Assembly (NCBI RefSeq): GCF_044465595.1
Contig: NZ_JBITLV010000004.1
Coordinates: 62,001-126,000 of the forward strand
Length of the DNA: 64,000 bases
Reading direction: 5' to 3'
From: Spongisporangium articulatum
Lineage (GTDB): Bacteria; Actinomycetota; Actinomycetes; Actinomycetales; Kineosporiaceae
The notes under the pieces were generated by a model. The model did no database searches, was not told the origin of the DNA, and saw nothing but the letters and a program-made list of their open reading frames with translations. The position numbers and the translations under genes were made by a program. Positions 50,559 through 58,824 of this stretch are shown here, piece after piece; the stretch's first letter is position 1, and each line of letters begins with the position of its first letter.

Positions 50559-50699
50559 TCCACGAGGGTGCCTGCGTGTCTGATGACCGGTTCATCCCGG
50601 TTCGGGGGGACGTCGAAACACAAAATTCGCTGGTCGTAGCCATGTTGTGGCCAGCGCGGCGGTTTTCGTGACCCGGGGTGAGGTGGCAGGCTTTCCATC

Positions 50700-52025
50700 G
50701 TGCAGTCCGTGGAGCAGGCACTGGCCGCCATCGGCCGTGTCGAACCCGAGGTGGCCGAGGATGCGCGCGCGGCGTGGGAGTCGCTGACCGGGGGCCAGGG
50801 CCCCGAGTCGCTCACGCAGTGGCGCCTGCAGCAGTTCCTGTGGGATGAGCTGAGCAGATCCTCCTCCACCGACGCCCCCGCCCGGTGGCGGGTCGCCTCC
50901 GCCCTCGCCGCCCTGCTCGACGGCCTGGGCATGCAGCGGTACTCCTCGATCGCCCGCAGCGAGACCACCCGGCAGATCCTGGCCAGCGGCGAGTCCACCC
51001 CCGACCGGGGCCGCACCGCGGTCCGGCGGGCCATGCAGCGCTCGGGCATCGAACCGCCCGACACCGAGCTGCTGACCTGGGGGTCGGTGTCCGGGCAGGT
51101 CGAGGCCCAGGCCCTCGAGGCCGTGGCCGACCGGCTGGAGCTGGCCGTCGCCGTGGGCGACCTGGTCCCCGGCGGCCGGGGCTGGCGCGACCAGCAGGCC
51201 GAGATCGCCGTCGACGTGCTGATGGCGCCCCGGCTGGAGACGTCCGGCGAGTCGTTCTACGACGGCATCCTCGACGAGCGGCTGGACCACTGGGTCCGCG
51301 GGCCCCGCTCGACCACCCGCGGAGGGCTGCTGGCCCCCCTGGAGCTGGCCCTGCGCGAACCCGTCGACCCGGGGATGGCCGCCCCGGCCCGCGCGCTGCT
51401 GCGGCCCCTGGACTGGTTGCTCACCGAGATCGGTGACGGCCTCGCCCTGACCGCCGCCGGCTACCTGCCCCCGCGCACGGTGTCCCGGGCGCTGGACGAG
51501 CTGGGCTGGCGGGACGAACTGATCGGCCCCGCCAACCGTGAGGTCGACGCCTACCCCGTGCTCGTGCTGCGGGAGACGGCGCAGCGGCTCGGCCTGGCCC
51601 GGCGCCGCGGGGCCCGGCTGACGCTGACGCCGGGTGGCCGGGCGGCGCTGGCCGACGGGCGCACGCTGTGGCAGGCCGTGGCCGCCGGACTGGTCGGTCC
51701 GGAACACTCGGCGCTCGCGGTGGCCTGGGAGGTCGTTCTGGCCGTGCTCGCCACCGGCGATGTGGTCGGCGAGGAGGACGTGCGGGTCCTCGTGCAGCAG
51801 GTGATCACCGAGTCCGGCTGGCGGGTGGCCGGGCGGCGCACACCGTCGGAGTCGGACACCTCGGCGCTGTTCTTCGCGGTGCTGCGCGAGCTGCGCTGGC
51901 TGGAGCTGGTCGAGGAGACCGGTGCGTTGCTCGACCGCCGGCTGCGGGCCCGGGCCGGGGCGCCGGACCTGTTCCGCTCCGCGCTGCGGCACCGGGTGCT
52001 GCACCGCGACGTCGTCCCGTTCTGA
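50700..52025 (+). CDS. conserved actinobacterial protein with winged-helix segments
   Basis: 441 residues, mostly helical, no membrane segment. A mid region (LDWLLTEIGDGLALTAAGYL, PPRTVSRALDELGWRDELIG, LRETAQRLGLARRRGARLTL) is like the winged-helix part found beside pRiA4b ORF-3 domains. No catalytic motif is evident. GTG 50700 follows a CAGGCT box by 7 nt. Possibly DNA- or nucleotide-associated; function not known. Confidence 0.7.
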   Translation: MQSVEQALAAIGRVEPEVAEDARAAWESLTGGQGPESLTQWRLQQFLWDELSRSSSTDAPARWRVASALAALLDGLGMQRYSSIARSETTRQILASGESTPDRGRTAVRRAMQRSGIEPPDTELLTWGSVSGQVEAQALEAVADRLELAVAVGDLVPGGRGWRDQQAEIAVDVLMAPRLETSGESFYDGILDERLDHWVRGPRSTTRGGLLAPLELALREPVDPGMAAPARALLRPLDWLLTEIGDGLALTAAGYLPPRTVSRALDELGWRDELIGPANREVDAYPVLVLRETAQRLGLARRRGARLTLTPGGRAALADGRTLWQAVAAGLVGPEHSALAVAWEVVLAVLATGDVVGEEDVRVLVQQVITESGWRVAGRRTPSESDTSALFFAVLRELRWLELVEETGALLDRRLRARAGAPDLFRSALRHRVLHRDVVPF

Positions 52026-52030
52026 GCGCA

Positions 52031-52097
52031 CGCCAACCGTCGACGAGTGATTTTCGCGTGGCTATGGCGCGCGTAGTTCTCTCGTCGACGATCGGCG
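52031..52097. terminator. hairpin between convergent genes
   Basis: Arms 52031-52047 and 52081-52097 match at 15 of 17 positions and contain CGTCGACGAG. Lying between two convergent genes, it probably ends both transcripts. Confidence 0.55.
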
Positions 52098-52104
52098 CCC
52101 GGCT

Positions 52105-52617
52105 CTAGGCGGGCAGTGGGGGAGCCACCACGGCCGACGACGCCCGGTGCAGCAGGGTGCGCAGGGCGCCGGCATCGTCTCCCAGCGGCGCCAGCAGGTC
52201 GTCTTCGACCGCGCGCAGCTGCGTGCCGATCGTCGTGACGGTCTGCTCGCCCGCCGTCGTCAGCGCGATCAGCCGGGCCCGGCGGTCGGCCGGGTCGGGG
52301 CGACGCTCGATCAGGCCGGCCCCCGCGAGCTCGTCGAGCAGATAGGTCATCACGGTCCGGTCCAGGCCCAGGTCGGCGGCCAGGCTCGCCTGGTTGCGCC
52401 CGCCGCCCTCCCCGGCGCGCAGCAGGACCAGGAACCCCCGGGGCCCACCCGGCAGCTCCTCGAACGCGGCGGCCGACTGCCGGTGGTACTCCCGCAGCAG
52501 CGTGCCGAGGGCGAAACCCAGGTCACGGGCGCAGCTGGGAGTGTCCGGCGCGAGGCGGGCCTGGGCCTCTGCGCCGGTCGTCAGCTCCACCCCGGTGCAG
52601 GGTTCCACGTCCGCCAC
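52105..52617 (-). CDS. MarR family regulator
   Basis: 170 residues with a MarR winged helix (RNQASLAADLGLDRTVMTYL, LDELAGAGLIERRPDPADRR) and dimerisation helices at both ends. Such proteins respond to phenolics, quinones or oxidants. Divergent from an FMN azoreductase, a frequent target of quinone-sensing MarR proteins. GTG 52617 is set by TATCCT 6 nt upstream. Confidence 0.85.
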   Translation of the reverse strand: MADVEPCTGVELTTGAEAQARLAPDTPSCARDLGFALGTLLREYHRQSAAAFEELPGGPRGFLVLLRAGEGGGRNQASLAADLGLDRTVMTYLLDELAGAGLIERRPDPADRRARLIALTTAGEQTVTTIGTQLRAVEDDLLAPLGDDAGALRTLLHRASSAVVAPPLPA

Positions 52618-52623
52618 CTCCAC

Positions 52624-52629
52624 AGGATA
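52624..52629 (-). promoter_or_regulatory. -10 box TATCCT of the MarR gene
   Basis: TATCCT on the minus strand, 6 nt before GTG 52617. Confidence 0.5.
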
Positions 52630-52659
52630 GGTCAGACGTTCGGCGATCTCTATGGTCTG

Positions 52660-52688
52660 TTGACAAGATAGTCTTGAGCGCAGATCAT
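52660..52688 (+). promoter_or_regulatory. azoR promoter with overlapping MarR-type operator
   Basis: TTGACA (52660-52665) and GATCAT (52683-52688) are 17 nt apart. The palindrome CAAGA-TAG-TCTTG (52664-52676) overlaps the -35 box, so a bound MarR dimer would block RNA polymerase. Confidence 0.6.
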
Positions 52689-52743
52689 CTGTCGAGACGA
52701 CGACGTCGTGACCTTCTGAACCGCGTACCGATGTGAGGACCCG

Positions 52744-53388
52744 ATGACCCTGTTCCGACTCGACAGCAGCATCCAGGGCGACAACTCGACCAGCCGGGCG
52801 GTGGCCGACACCGCGCAGCGGGCCTGGGAGGTCACCCGCCCGGGCGTGACCGTCGTGACCCGTGACCTGGCCGCGACCCCCATCCCCGCGGACGCCTGGC
52901 AGCTGAACATCGCCGGCTCCTACGCCCCCGAGGGCACCCGCACGCCGCAGCAGCAGGAGGCCATCGACCTGGCCGCCACCCTGGCCGACGAGCTGCTGGA
53001 GGCCGAGGCGTACATCTTCGCCGCGCCGCTCTACAACTGGGGCGTCTCCCAGCACATGAAGGCCTGGATCGACCTGGTGCTGCGCGACCCGCGCACCGGC
53101 CCGGGCCAGCAGCCGCTCGCCGGGCGCCCCGCCGTCCTGGTGGTCTCCCGCGGTGGCGGCTACGGGCCGGGCGCCCCCAAGGAGGGCTGGGACCACGCGA
53201 CCCCCTACTACCGGCGGATCTTCGCCGACCAGTGGGGCCTCGACCTGCACGTCAACGAGGTCGAGCTCACCCTGGCCAAGGTCACCCCGGCGATGGCCGA
53301 CCTGATCCCGCAGGCCGAGGAGAACCTGGCCAACGGTCACTCGACCGCCGAGAAGCACGGCCGCCTGATCGCCGAGCGCGCGGCCTGA
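52744..53388 (+). CDS. azoR: FMN-dependent NADH:quinone/azo reductase
   Basis: A 214-residue flavodoxin-like AzoR. It has the FMN phosphate loop (LDSSIQGDNSTSRAVAD), the PLYNWGVSQHMKAWIDLVLR segment that lies over the flavin, and SRGGGYGPG near the second flavin loop. It reduces quinones, and azo dyes in vitro, by two electrons. ATG has GAGGA upstream. Probably induced through the divergent MarR protein. Confidence 0.92.
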   Translation: MTLFRLDSSIQGDNSTSRAVADTAQRAWEVTRPGVTVVTRDLAATPIPADAWQLNIAGSYAPEGTRTPQQQEAIDLAATLADELLEAEAYIFAAPLYNWGVSQHMKAWIDLVLRDPRTGPGQQPLAGRPAVLVVSRGGGYGPGAPKEGWDHATPYYRRIFADQWGLDLHVNEVELTLAKVTPAMADLIPQAEENLANGHSTAEKHGRLIAERAA

Positions 53389-53396
53389 CCGCCTCG

Positions 53397-53475
53397 TTGA
53401 TCATGCACAAACGCAGAAACGGTGCGGGCGAGCGGCGAGCTCATCCGCACCGTTTCTGCGTTCGTGCATGATCGA
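53397..53475. repeat. long imperfect palindrome, family B copy 2
   Basis: 30-bp arms (53397-53426 and 53446-53475) match at 28 of 30 positions around a 19-nt loop. It shares TGATCATGCAC with the palindrome at 20512-20580 and lies between convergent genes, so it may terminate both. Confidence 0.75.
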
Positions 53476-53482
53476 CGCAGGG

Positions 53483-54586
53483 TCAGAGGCCCGCCCGGTA
53501 GGCGCGGGCGGCCCGCGGGTTCTGGACCGGACCCCACAGCGAACCGGCGTAATAGGACGCCGACTCGTTGAAGTACGCCTCGTAGGCGATGTACTTCGCG
53601 TTGGCCCGGAAGAAGCGCGTCATCTTGGCGATGTAGTAAGGGTTGTCGCCGCCGTTGTGACCCGCGTGCGACGTCCCCGGGTACACCCCCCACTCCGGCA
53701 CGCTCAGCTTCTTGCCGTGCGCCTTGGCGAACCGCAGCCAGAAGTTCAGCCCGTAGGCGCCGTTCAGCTGCTGGTTCCAGGCGCTCGCGCTGGTCGCACC
53801 GGGCCACACGTCGTAGGAGTCGACCCCCACGACGTCCACGTACCTCGACCCGGGCCACGCCTTGCGCGCGTCCGAGACCGATTGTCCGGCACCGCGATTC
53901 ACCGACCAGTCCCAGCGCAGCCCGGGCGCCACCGACTCGGCCGCCGACACCACCTGCCGCCAGCACCTCACGAACAGGCTCGGCGAGTGGGCCGACCAGC
54001 GGTACCAGTCGCCGTTGAACTCCCAGCCCAGCCGGACGATCGTCTCGTACTCCATGCCCGCGGCCTTCACGGTGCGCGCGAACGTCTTCCACTGCTCGTC
54101 GTAGGCCCCGGCCGCGCACTGCGACATCGTCGCCGAGCCGTTCTCCGGGATCGGCGGCACACCGATCACCTTGACCACGGGCATGTCCGACCACGTGCGG
54201 TAGATCCAGTCGGGGTTCGTGATCTCCGACCAGTTCGAGCGCGCCGTCCACATCACCGCGACGTCGAGCTTGTGCCCGCGCCAGGCGCCGAACCGGGCGT
54301 ACGTGTGCGGCGATCCGCCCGGCACGTACGCACCCGACGGCCAGGACAGGCCGGACCGGTTGCGGCCGGCCACCAGCAGCCGGGCCGCCGAGGCGTCCCG
54401 GTCGGCGATGGACTGCGTGCTCACCTGAGCGCCGGACAGGCGGGGGGACGACGGGAGCCCGGCGGTCGCCGTCCGGTCGGGTGCGGCGGTGGTCGAGAGG
54501 GAGGAGCCGCCGGCGGCGGCTGCGCACATCCCCACGGTGAGCGCGGTGAGCAGGACCAGGGTCGGACGGATGCGCGTGCGTCGCAC
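53483..54586 (-). CDS. secreted GH26-like beta-mannanase family protein
   Basis: The 367-residue protein has a signal peptide (basic start, PTLVLLTALTVGMCAAA). The catalytic barrel shows GH26 features: acid/base Glu189 in RLGWEFNGDWYRW and nucleophile Glu298 in SVPEWGVYPG, plus DVVGVDSYDVW. GH26 enzymes cut beta-mannan or related glucans; the actinobacterial branch may act on other beta-glycans. GTG 54586 has GAGGGG 9 nt upstream. Confidence 0.87.
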   Translation of the reverse strand: MRRTRIRPTLVLLTALTVGMCAAAAGGSSLSTTAAPDRTATAGLPSSPRLSGAQVSTQSIADRDASAARLLVAGRNRSGLSWPSGAYVPGGSPHTYARFGAWRGHKLDVAVMWTARSNWSEITNPDWIYRTWSDMPVVKVIGVPPIPENGSATMSQCAAGAYDEQWKTFARTVKAAGMEYETIVRLGWEFNGDWYRWSAHSPSLFVRCWRQVVSAAESVAPGLRWDWSVNRGAGQSVSDARKAWPGSRYVDVVGVDSYDVWPGATSASAWNQQLNGAYGLNFWLRFAKAHGKKLSVPEWGVYPGTSHAGHNGGDNPYYIAKMTRFFRANAKYIAYEAYFNESASYYAGSLWGPVQNPRAARAYRAGL

Positions 54587-54736
54587 GGGTGTGAGCCCCT
54601 CGAGATCGTGCGCCGGGCCTCGTCCGTGGGCACCGGCGCGCTGTCCGGAACCCGTTCGGGTCACCGGCCTACCTGACCTCGATCGGGGCCTGGGGCGCCG
54701 CCCTGAATCCCCCGTCCGGGGGACAGGCGCGCGCCG

Positions 54737-54803
54737 CGAGTGGAACGAAGTGCCCCGTAAACGACCCGAACCGGGGTCGAAAAGGGGCAGAACGTTCCAC
54801 TCG
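54737..54803. repeat. 67-bp hairpin with nested inner hairpin
   Basis: Outer arms (54737-54756, 54784-54803) pair as CGAGTGGAACG and TGCCCC around a 3-nt mismatch. An inner CGACCC/GGGTCG pair adds a second stem. It follows the phosphoesterase stop and could be its terminator. Confidence 0.6.
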
Positions 54804-54810
54804 GCTCGGG

Positions 54811-55581
54811 CTACTGCGGCAGGAAGCCGGTGCGCATGGCCGCGCCGATGTCGGGGAAGCCGTTCTGGGCGGCCGCGTCGGCCGCGGCGTCCCAGTCGTA
54901 GACGACCTGGCGGTACTCGGCCGACCAGCCCTCGTCGGGTGAGCCGGTGACGATCGCGTACCGGGCGTGCGGCGAACCGGCCTCCACCACATGAAAACTC
55001 GGGACGTCGTCGTCGTAGGCGGGCCAGCCGACGCTGCCGGGGTTCACGATGTACAGGCCGCCGAGCCGCAGCTCGCGGGCCAGGTGGGTGTGCCCGACCA
55101 GCAGCAGGGTCACCCCGTCGAGGAGCCCGGCCGTCCGGGCCGGTACCAACCGCTCGGCGACTTCGTCAGGAGTCGCCCGCCGGAGCGCGCCGGGCTGGAT
55201 CGCCGGGTCGACGGTCTCGAGCAGGTACTGGAGGTCGTCTGTCGGGGAGCCGTGGCAGGCCAGGACGCCGGGCGCGGGCTCGAGCGTCGGGGCCAGCGTC
55301 GCCAGCCACTCGAGTCGGGCCGCGCCGAGGTGGTCGTAGGTGAAGTCGTCGACCCGGCTGGGGATCCGGGTCAGCACCTGCCGCTCGTGGTTACCGGCCA
55401 GCGACACCCACGCGCGCCCGGGCGCGGTCAGGAAGTCGGCCACGCCCGCCGGGTCGACCGGCCCGGACACGATGTCGCCGCAGTTCACGACCAGGTCCAC
55501 CCCGTCGTCCGCCAGCGCCGCGGCCACCGCCTCCAGGGCCGGCAGGTTGCCGTGGACGTCCGCGACCACACCGATCCGCAC
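54811..55581 (-). CDS. metallophosphoesterase, YfcE/MJ0936-like
   Basis: 256 residues with the complete metallophosphatase set: VVADVHGNLPAL, VNCGDIVSGP, SLAGNHERQ, LACHGSP, LLVGHTHLA and VNPGSVG. Such cytoplasmic enzymes hydrolyse phosphodiesters such as cyclic nucleotides. It starts 22 nt after the TetR stop and belongs to the same operon. Confidence 0.9.
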   Translation of the reverse strand: MRIGVVADVHGNLPALEAVAAALADDGVDLVVNCGDIVSGPVDPAGVADFLTAPGRAWVSLAGNHERQVLTRIPSRVDDFTYDHLGAARLEWLATLAPTLEPAPGVLACHGSPTDDLQYLLETVDPAIQPGALRRATPDEVAERLVPARTAGLLDGVTLLLVGHTHLARELRLGGLYIVNPGSVGWPAYDDDVPSFHVVEAGSPHARYAIVTGSPDEGWSAEYRQVVYDWDAAADAAAQNGFPDIGAAMRTGFLPQ

Positions 55582-55602
55582 AGGTACCTCCCTCAGGTCG
55601 AA

Positions 55603-56286
55603 TCAGTTCTCGGACAAGCTCATTCGCTCGACGGCGGGCAGCCACCGGTCGGTGGGCAGGAGCAGGGCGACGGCGACCCGCAGCATCGTCGCCCGGGTGG
55701 CGGCGAGGGCCTCGGTGTCGTCCTCGGCGTGGGTCAGATGGTGGTGGTAGCAGCTGAACTCGAGGGTGTTCAGCAGCACGTACAGCACCTGCGGGTCAGG
55801 TCGTCGCCCGCCGGCCTGCTCGAACTGCAGGCCCAGCAGGTCGACGAGCCGCCCCAGCCACAGGTCGCGGTTCGTGGCCACCGGTGAGCTGGGGTCGTGC
55901 AGGTCGGCGAAGAGCGAGGGCAGAACCGCGCGGTGTCGCCGCCCCCACTCCAGGTATCCGTCGACGGCCTCCTCCGTCCGGCGGGTGAAGCCGCCCGGGC
56001 CGACCAGGGCCGGCGTGACCAGGTCGACGATCGAGCGGGTCACGCGCTCGAGCATCAGGGCCATCGGTTCGTCCAGGTCGCGGAAATACTTGTAGAAGGT
56101 GCCGCGCGAGACCTGCGCGCGCTCGAGCACGAGGGCGACCGTGAGCCCGTGGTACCCGACCTCCGCGAAAGCGTCGGTCAGGGCCTCGACGATCGAGTCG
56201 CGGACCCTCTGCTCGTCCTCGGGACTGTTCGGACGCCGTCCCCGACGGCCGGGCGCAGGAGCCGCCGGGACGTCGTCCGTCGCCAT
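55603..56286 (-). CDS. TetR family regulator
   Basis: 227 residues. After a Pro/Arg-rich start the helix-turn-helix reads LTVALVLERAQVSRGTFYKY, followed by a helical ligand domain. It is divergent from a secreted repeat protein. The 26-bp perfect-arm palindrome at 56373-56398, 87 nt upstream of its start, is the probable operator for both directions. Confidence 0.9.
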   Translation of the reverse strand: MATDDVPAAPAPGRRGRRPNSPEDEQRVRDSIVEALTDAFAEVGYHGLTVALVLERAQVSRGTFYKYFRDLDEPMALMLERVTRSIVDLVTPALVGPGGFTRRTEEAVDGYLEWGRRHRAVLPSLFADLHDPSSPVATNRDLWLGRLVDLLGLQFEQAGGRRPDPQVLYVLLNTLEFSCYHHHLTHAEDDTEALAATRATMLRVAVALLLPTDRWLPAVERMSLSEN

Positions 56287-56372
56287 CCGTCCCCTCCTCG
56301 CCGCTCGTCGTGAGGCCCGGATCGTACCCGTGGTTGACGGCCCCCACCGGGGCCGCCTACTGTCCGGATTCT

Positions 56373-56398
56373 ATTTCTCGACAGTAATGTCGAGAAAT
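56373..56398. promoter_or_regulatory. TetR operator with 11-bp perfect arms
   Basis: ATTTCTCGACA-GTAA-TGTCGAGAAAT is a perfect inverted repeat, the best-formed in the window, between the divergent TetR and secreted-protein genes. Confidence 0.85.
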
Positions 56399-56430
56399 GG
56401 CTGCACGGTCACCCTGACATGGAGGTCAGC

Positions 56431-57927
56431 ATGGTTCCGCGCCTCGCACGCGCACTTGTCGCCGCGGCCGCGGTGGTGGCGCTGAGCGGTATCGCCGCCC
56501 AGGCCGCTCCGGCGCCCGTCACGGAGGCGCCGCAGGCCGCGGCCCTCATCCCCGTCAACAGCCAGATGGGCCGGCTGCGGCTGCCCTACACATGCGCCTT
56601 CCCGATCCTGGGCAAGCAGACCCTGGGCCTCGATCTGCAGGGCACCTTCACCACGCTGCTCGCGCCCGGTCAGAAGTACTGGTTCACGGACGGCAAGGCG
56701 AACATCGAGGTGCCTTCGAACCTCGCCTCGCTGCTGGCGGGTCTCGGCGCCGCGTACATCGACGCCACGGTCAGCAGCTTCACGATCAATGCCGTGAACG
56801 CCAGCCCGGCCAGCGTCAACGCGCTGCCGAACGGGCTGGTGCTGAAGAACATCCCGGTGACGGCCGGGCAGAAGACGGTCATCCCGATCGCCGGCCCGCT
56901 CACCGTCGGCCCGTTCACGGCCGGGCCGAGCGGCATGGCCGCGCTGAAGATGGGCGGCGCCAAGGCGAGCATCAAGCTGAAGGCGAAGAACGGTGCCACC
57001 CTGCCGATCCCGCTCGACGTGAGCTGCGCCGCGCCCGTACCCGACGTCGTCCTCGCCGGCATCAACATCGGCACGGCCGGCGACGCCACGAACGGCGCGC
57101 CCAGCCACGGCGGCCTGTACACGTACCCCGCCGTGGACCTCGACCACCAGCAGGGCAGCGGGAAGGTGCCGCTGGTCTGCCAGTTCCCGGCCCCGATCGG
57201 CGAGCGCACCCTCACACTGACCTTCACCGGCGACGCGGGCACCGTGTACGGGCAGGGCGAGAAGTTCTACCTGAAGCGGGCCTCCGCCTACCTCGAGGTC
57301 CCGGGGCCCGTGGTCGACGCGCTGCGCGCCCGGTTCCCGACCGCCACGAGCGTGCGGACGTCGATCTCCCGGTTCGACATCGACTCCTCGGGCGCCAGCC
57401 CGGCGTCCCTGAACGTGGCGGGCTCCGGCTGGACGCTCCCGGCCCAGCCGCTGACGGCGGGGACGACGCTCGGGATGCGGATCCCCGGCAGCGACTACAT
57501 CACCGCCGGGCCGTTCACCGCGGGCGCCCCCGGGCTCATGCGGCTGGAGGTCGGCGTCTCGGCCGGCACGGTCTCCTTCCTGGGGGCCGGGGGGACGCAG
57601 GTCGGCTCGCTGAGCATCAGCTGCGCCAAGCGCGTCCCGGCCGTCGTCATCGTGCCCCTGGTGTCGGCCAAGCCCGACCCGATCAAGCCCGTCGTCAGCT
57701 TCCTCCCGCCGGCCACCGGGAAGACGGCGGGCGGTGAGTTCGCGACCCTCACCGGCATCGGTCTCGACCAGATCCGCGAGGTCTACTTCGGCGACGTCGC
57801 CGCGCCGTACCTCGCGGTCGGCAACGGGATCGTCGTGGTCGAGACGCCACCGCACGCGGCCGGAAAGGTGACGGTCACAGTACGGGCGCTGAACGGCACC
57901 ACGACCACGCCGTTCACCTACACGTAG
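56431..57927 (+). CDS. secreted protein with two DUF6801-like repeats and a TIG domain
   Basis: 498 residues. Signal peptide (ALVAAAAVVALSGIAAQA), then two repeats of about 165 residues, each opening with a Cys-containing strand (LPYTCAFPILGKQ; VPLVCQFPAPIGER) and closing with a second Cys (DVSCAAPVP; SISCAKRVP). Both have a GPFTAG motif. The last 85 residues form an IPT/TIG-like beta-sandwich (GGEFATLTGIGLDQIREVYF). ATG 56431 has GGAGG 5 nt upstream. No enzymatic motif is seen; likely a surface or matrix protein. Confidence 0.8.
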   Translation: MVPRLARALVAAAAVVALSGIAAQAAPAPVTEAPQAAALIPVNSQMGRLRLPYTCAFPILGKQTLGLDLQGTFTTLLAPGQKYWFTDGKANIEVPSNLASLLAGLGAAYIDATVSSFTINAVNASPASVNALPNGLVLKNIPVTAGQKTVIPIAGPLTVGPFTAGPSGMAALKMGGAKASIKLKAKNGATLPIPLDVSCAAPVPDVVLAGINIGTAGDATNGAPSHGGLYTYPAVDLDHQQGSGKVPLVCQFPAPIGERTLTLTFTGDAGTVYGQGEKFYLKRASAYLEVPGPVVDALRARFPTATSVRTSISRFDIDSSGASPASLNVAGSGWTLPAQPLTAGTTLGMRIPGSDYITAGPFTAGAPGLMRLEVGVSAGTVSFLGAGGTQVGSLSISCAKRVPAVVIVPLVSAKPDPIKPVVSFLPPATGKTAGGEFATLTGIGLDQIREVYFGDVAAPYLAVGNGIVVVETPPHAAGKVTVTVRALNGTTTTPFTYT

Positions 57928-57968
57928 GCGAACGCGGGCCGGGCGCGCGATCGACGTGCCCGGCCTCA

Positions 57969-57988
57969 CCCGCCGAGGAGGCGGGTTT
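57969..57988 (+). terminator. Rho-independent terminator of the secreted protein gene
   Basis: CCCGCC-GAGGA-GGCGGG followed by TTT; a second stem GGCCGGGC/GCCCGGCC lies just before (57937-57965). It ends at the convergent toxin gene stop. Confidence 0.65.
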
Positions 57989-58824
57989 CAGTCCGGGGGC
58001 GCGAGTCCGCGGGTCAATGCATCCACGATCTCCCGACGGCGTTCCGACCGAGAAAGCCACGGCGGCATGAAGGTCGCCGTGAAGTTGTGGACGAGCATCT
58101 CCAGGTCGCCGGGCCAGCGGTGCATCAACTCGGCGACCCTTTCGGGCCCCAGCACCGTCGAGACGTCGGAACCCAGCAGCCGTGCCGCAGCCCGCTCGAC
58201 GTCCGCTTCTTCGGCGACGAGAATCTCTTGGCCCCGGGGTGAGTCGTACAGCTCGTCCTCCACCTGCTTCGACTCTGCGTACCAGTACGCGGCGAGGGCC
58301 AAGTCGTTCGCGTCCTTCACCTCGCCCCACGCCGAGCGGTCCAGCCAGGCGGCCAGCTTGGCCGCCGTGTAGCCCGGGACCGTCGGGCAGCGAATGTCCA
58401 ACGTGGGGTCCACTGCCAGCGGTCGCGAGTCCTCGAAGATCTCCGAGAAGGCCCAGACGCTGATTGCCTCACCACGGGTCGGGGGGACGACCGTGCCTCG
58501 TGGGTCCTCCGGCTCGCCGAACGGGATCAGGTCGACCGGTAGCCCGGCGATGCTGAAGCGGACACCGCTGTCTCCGGTGCGGGGGAAGGACCTGGCCAAC
58601 AGGTTGTAGGAATCCCACCCGGACAGCGCCACCGCGAGGTCGATGTCGCGCGTCGCGCTGGTGCTGAACTCGTGCCCGAGACAGGCGTGCAGCGTGTCGC
58701 GGCACCAGGCGCCGACGAGCATGACCCGATCAGGGGTGATCTCGGGCGCCTGATCGCGTATCTCGCGGACGATCTGCGCGACCGGGTCGAGAAGACCCTC
58801 AGCGCCCCGGGTCGCGGTGAGCAC
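57988..58824 (-). CDS. AbiEii-like nucleotidyltransferase (probable toxin)
   Basis: The 278-residue protein is a minimal nucleotidyltransferase: VGAWCRD (37-43), the metal pair Asp60-Ile-Asp62 in TRDIDLAVALSG, and Asp98 in LPVDLIPFG. Such proteins paired with AbiEi-like partners are type IV toxin-antitoxin or abortive infection toxins that modify RNA or protein with a nucleotide. GTG 58824 lies 26 nt inside the antitoxin-like gene, so translation is coupled. GC content is visibly lower than in neighbours, suggesting transfer. Confidence 0.8.
   Translation of the reverse strand: MLTATRGAEGLLDPVAQIVREIRDQAPEITPDRVMLVGAWCRDTLHACLGHEFSTSATRDIDLAVALSGWDSYNLLARSFPRTGDSGVRFSIAGLPVDLIPFGEPEDPRGTVVPPTRGEAISVWAFSEIFEDSRPLAVDPTLDIRCPTVPGYTAAKLAAWLDRSAWGEVKDANDLALAAYWYAESKQVEDELYDSPRGQEILVAEEADVERAAARLLGSDVSTVLGPERVAELMHRWPGDLEMLVHNFTATFMPPWLSRSERRREIVDALTRGLAPPD

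Noticed and set aside
49310..51064. menE extended upstream to 584 codons
   Set aside because: The extension overlaps the opposite-strand gene at 50700 and is low complexity; homology begins after the GTG at 50470.
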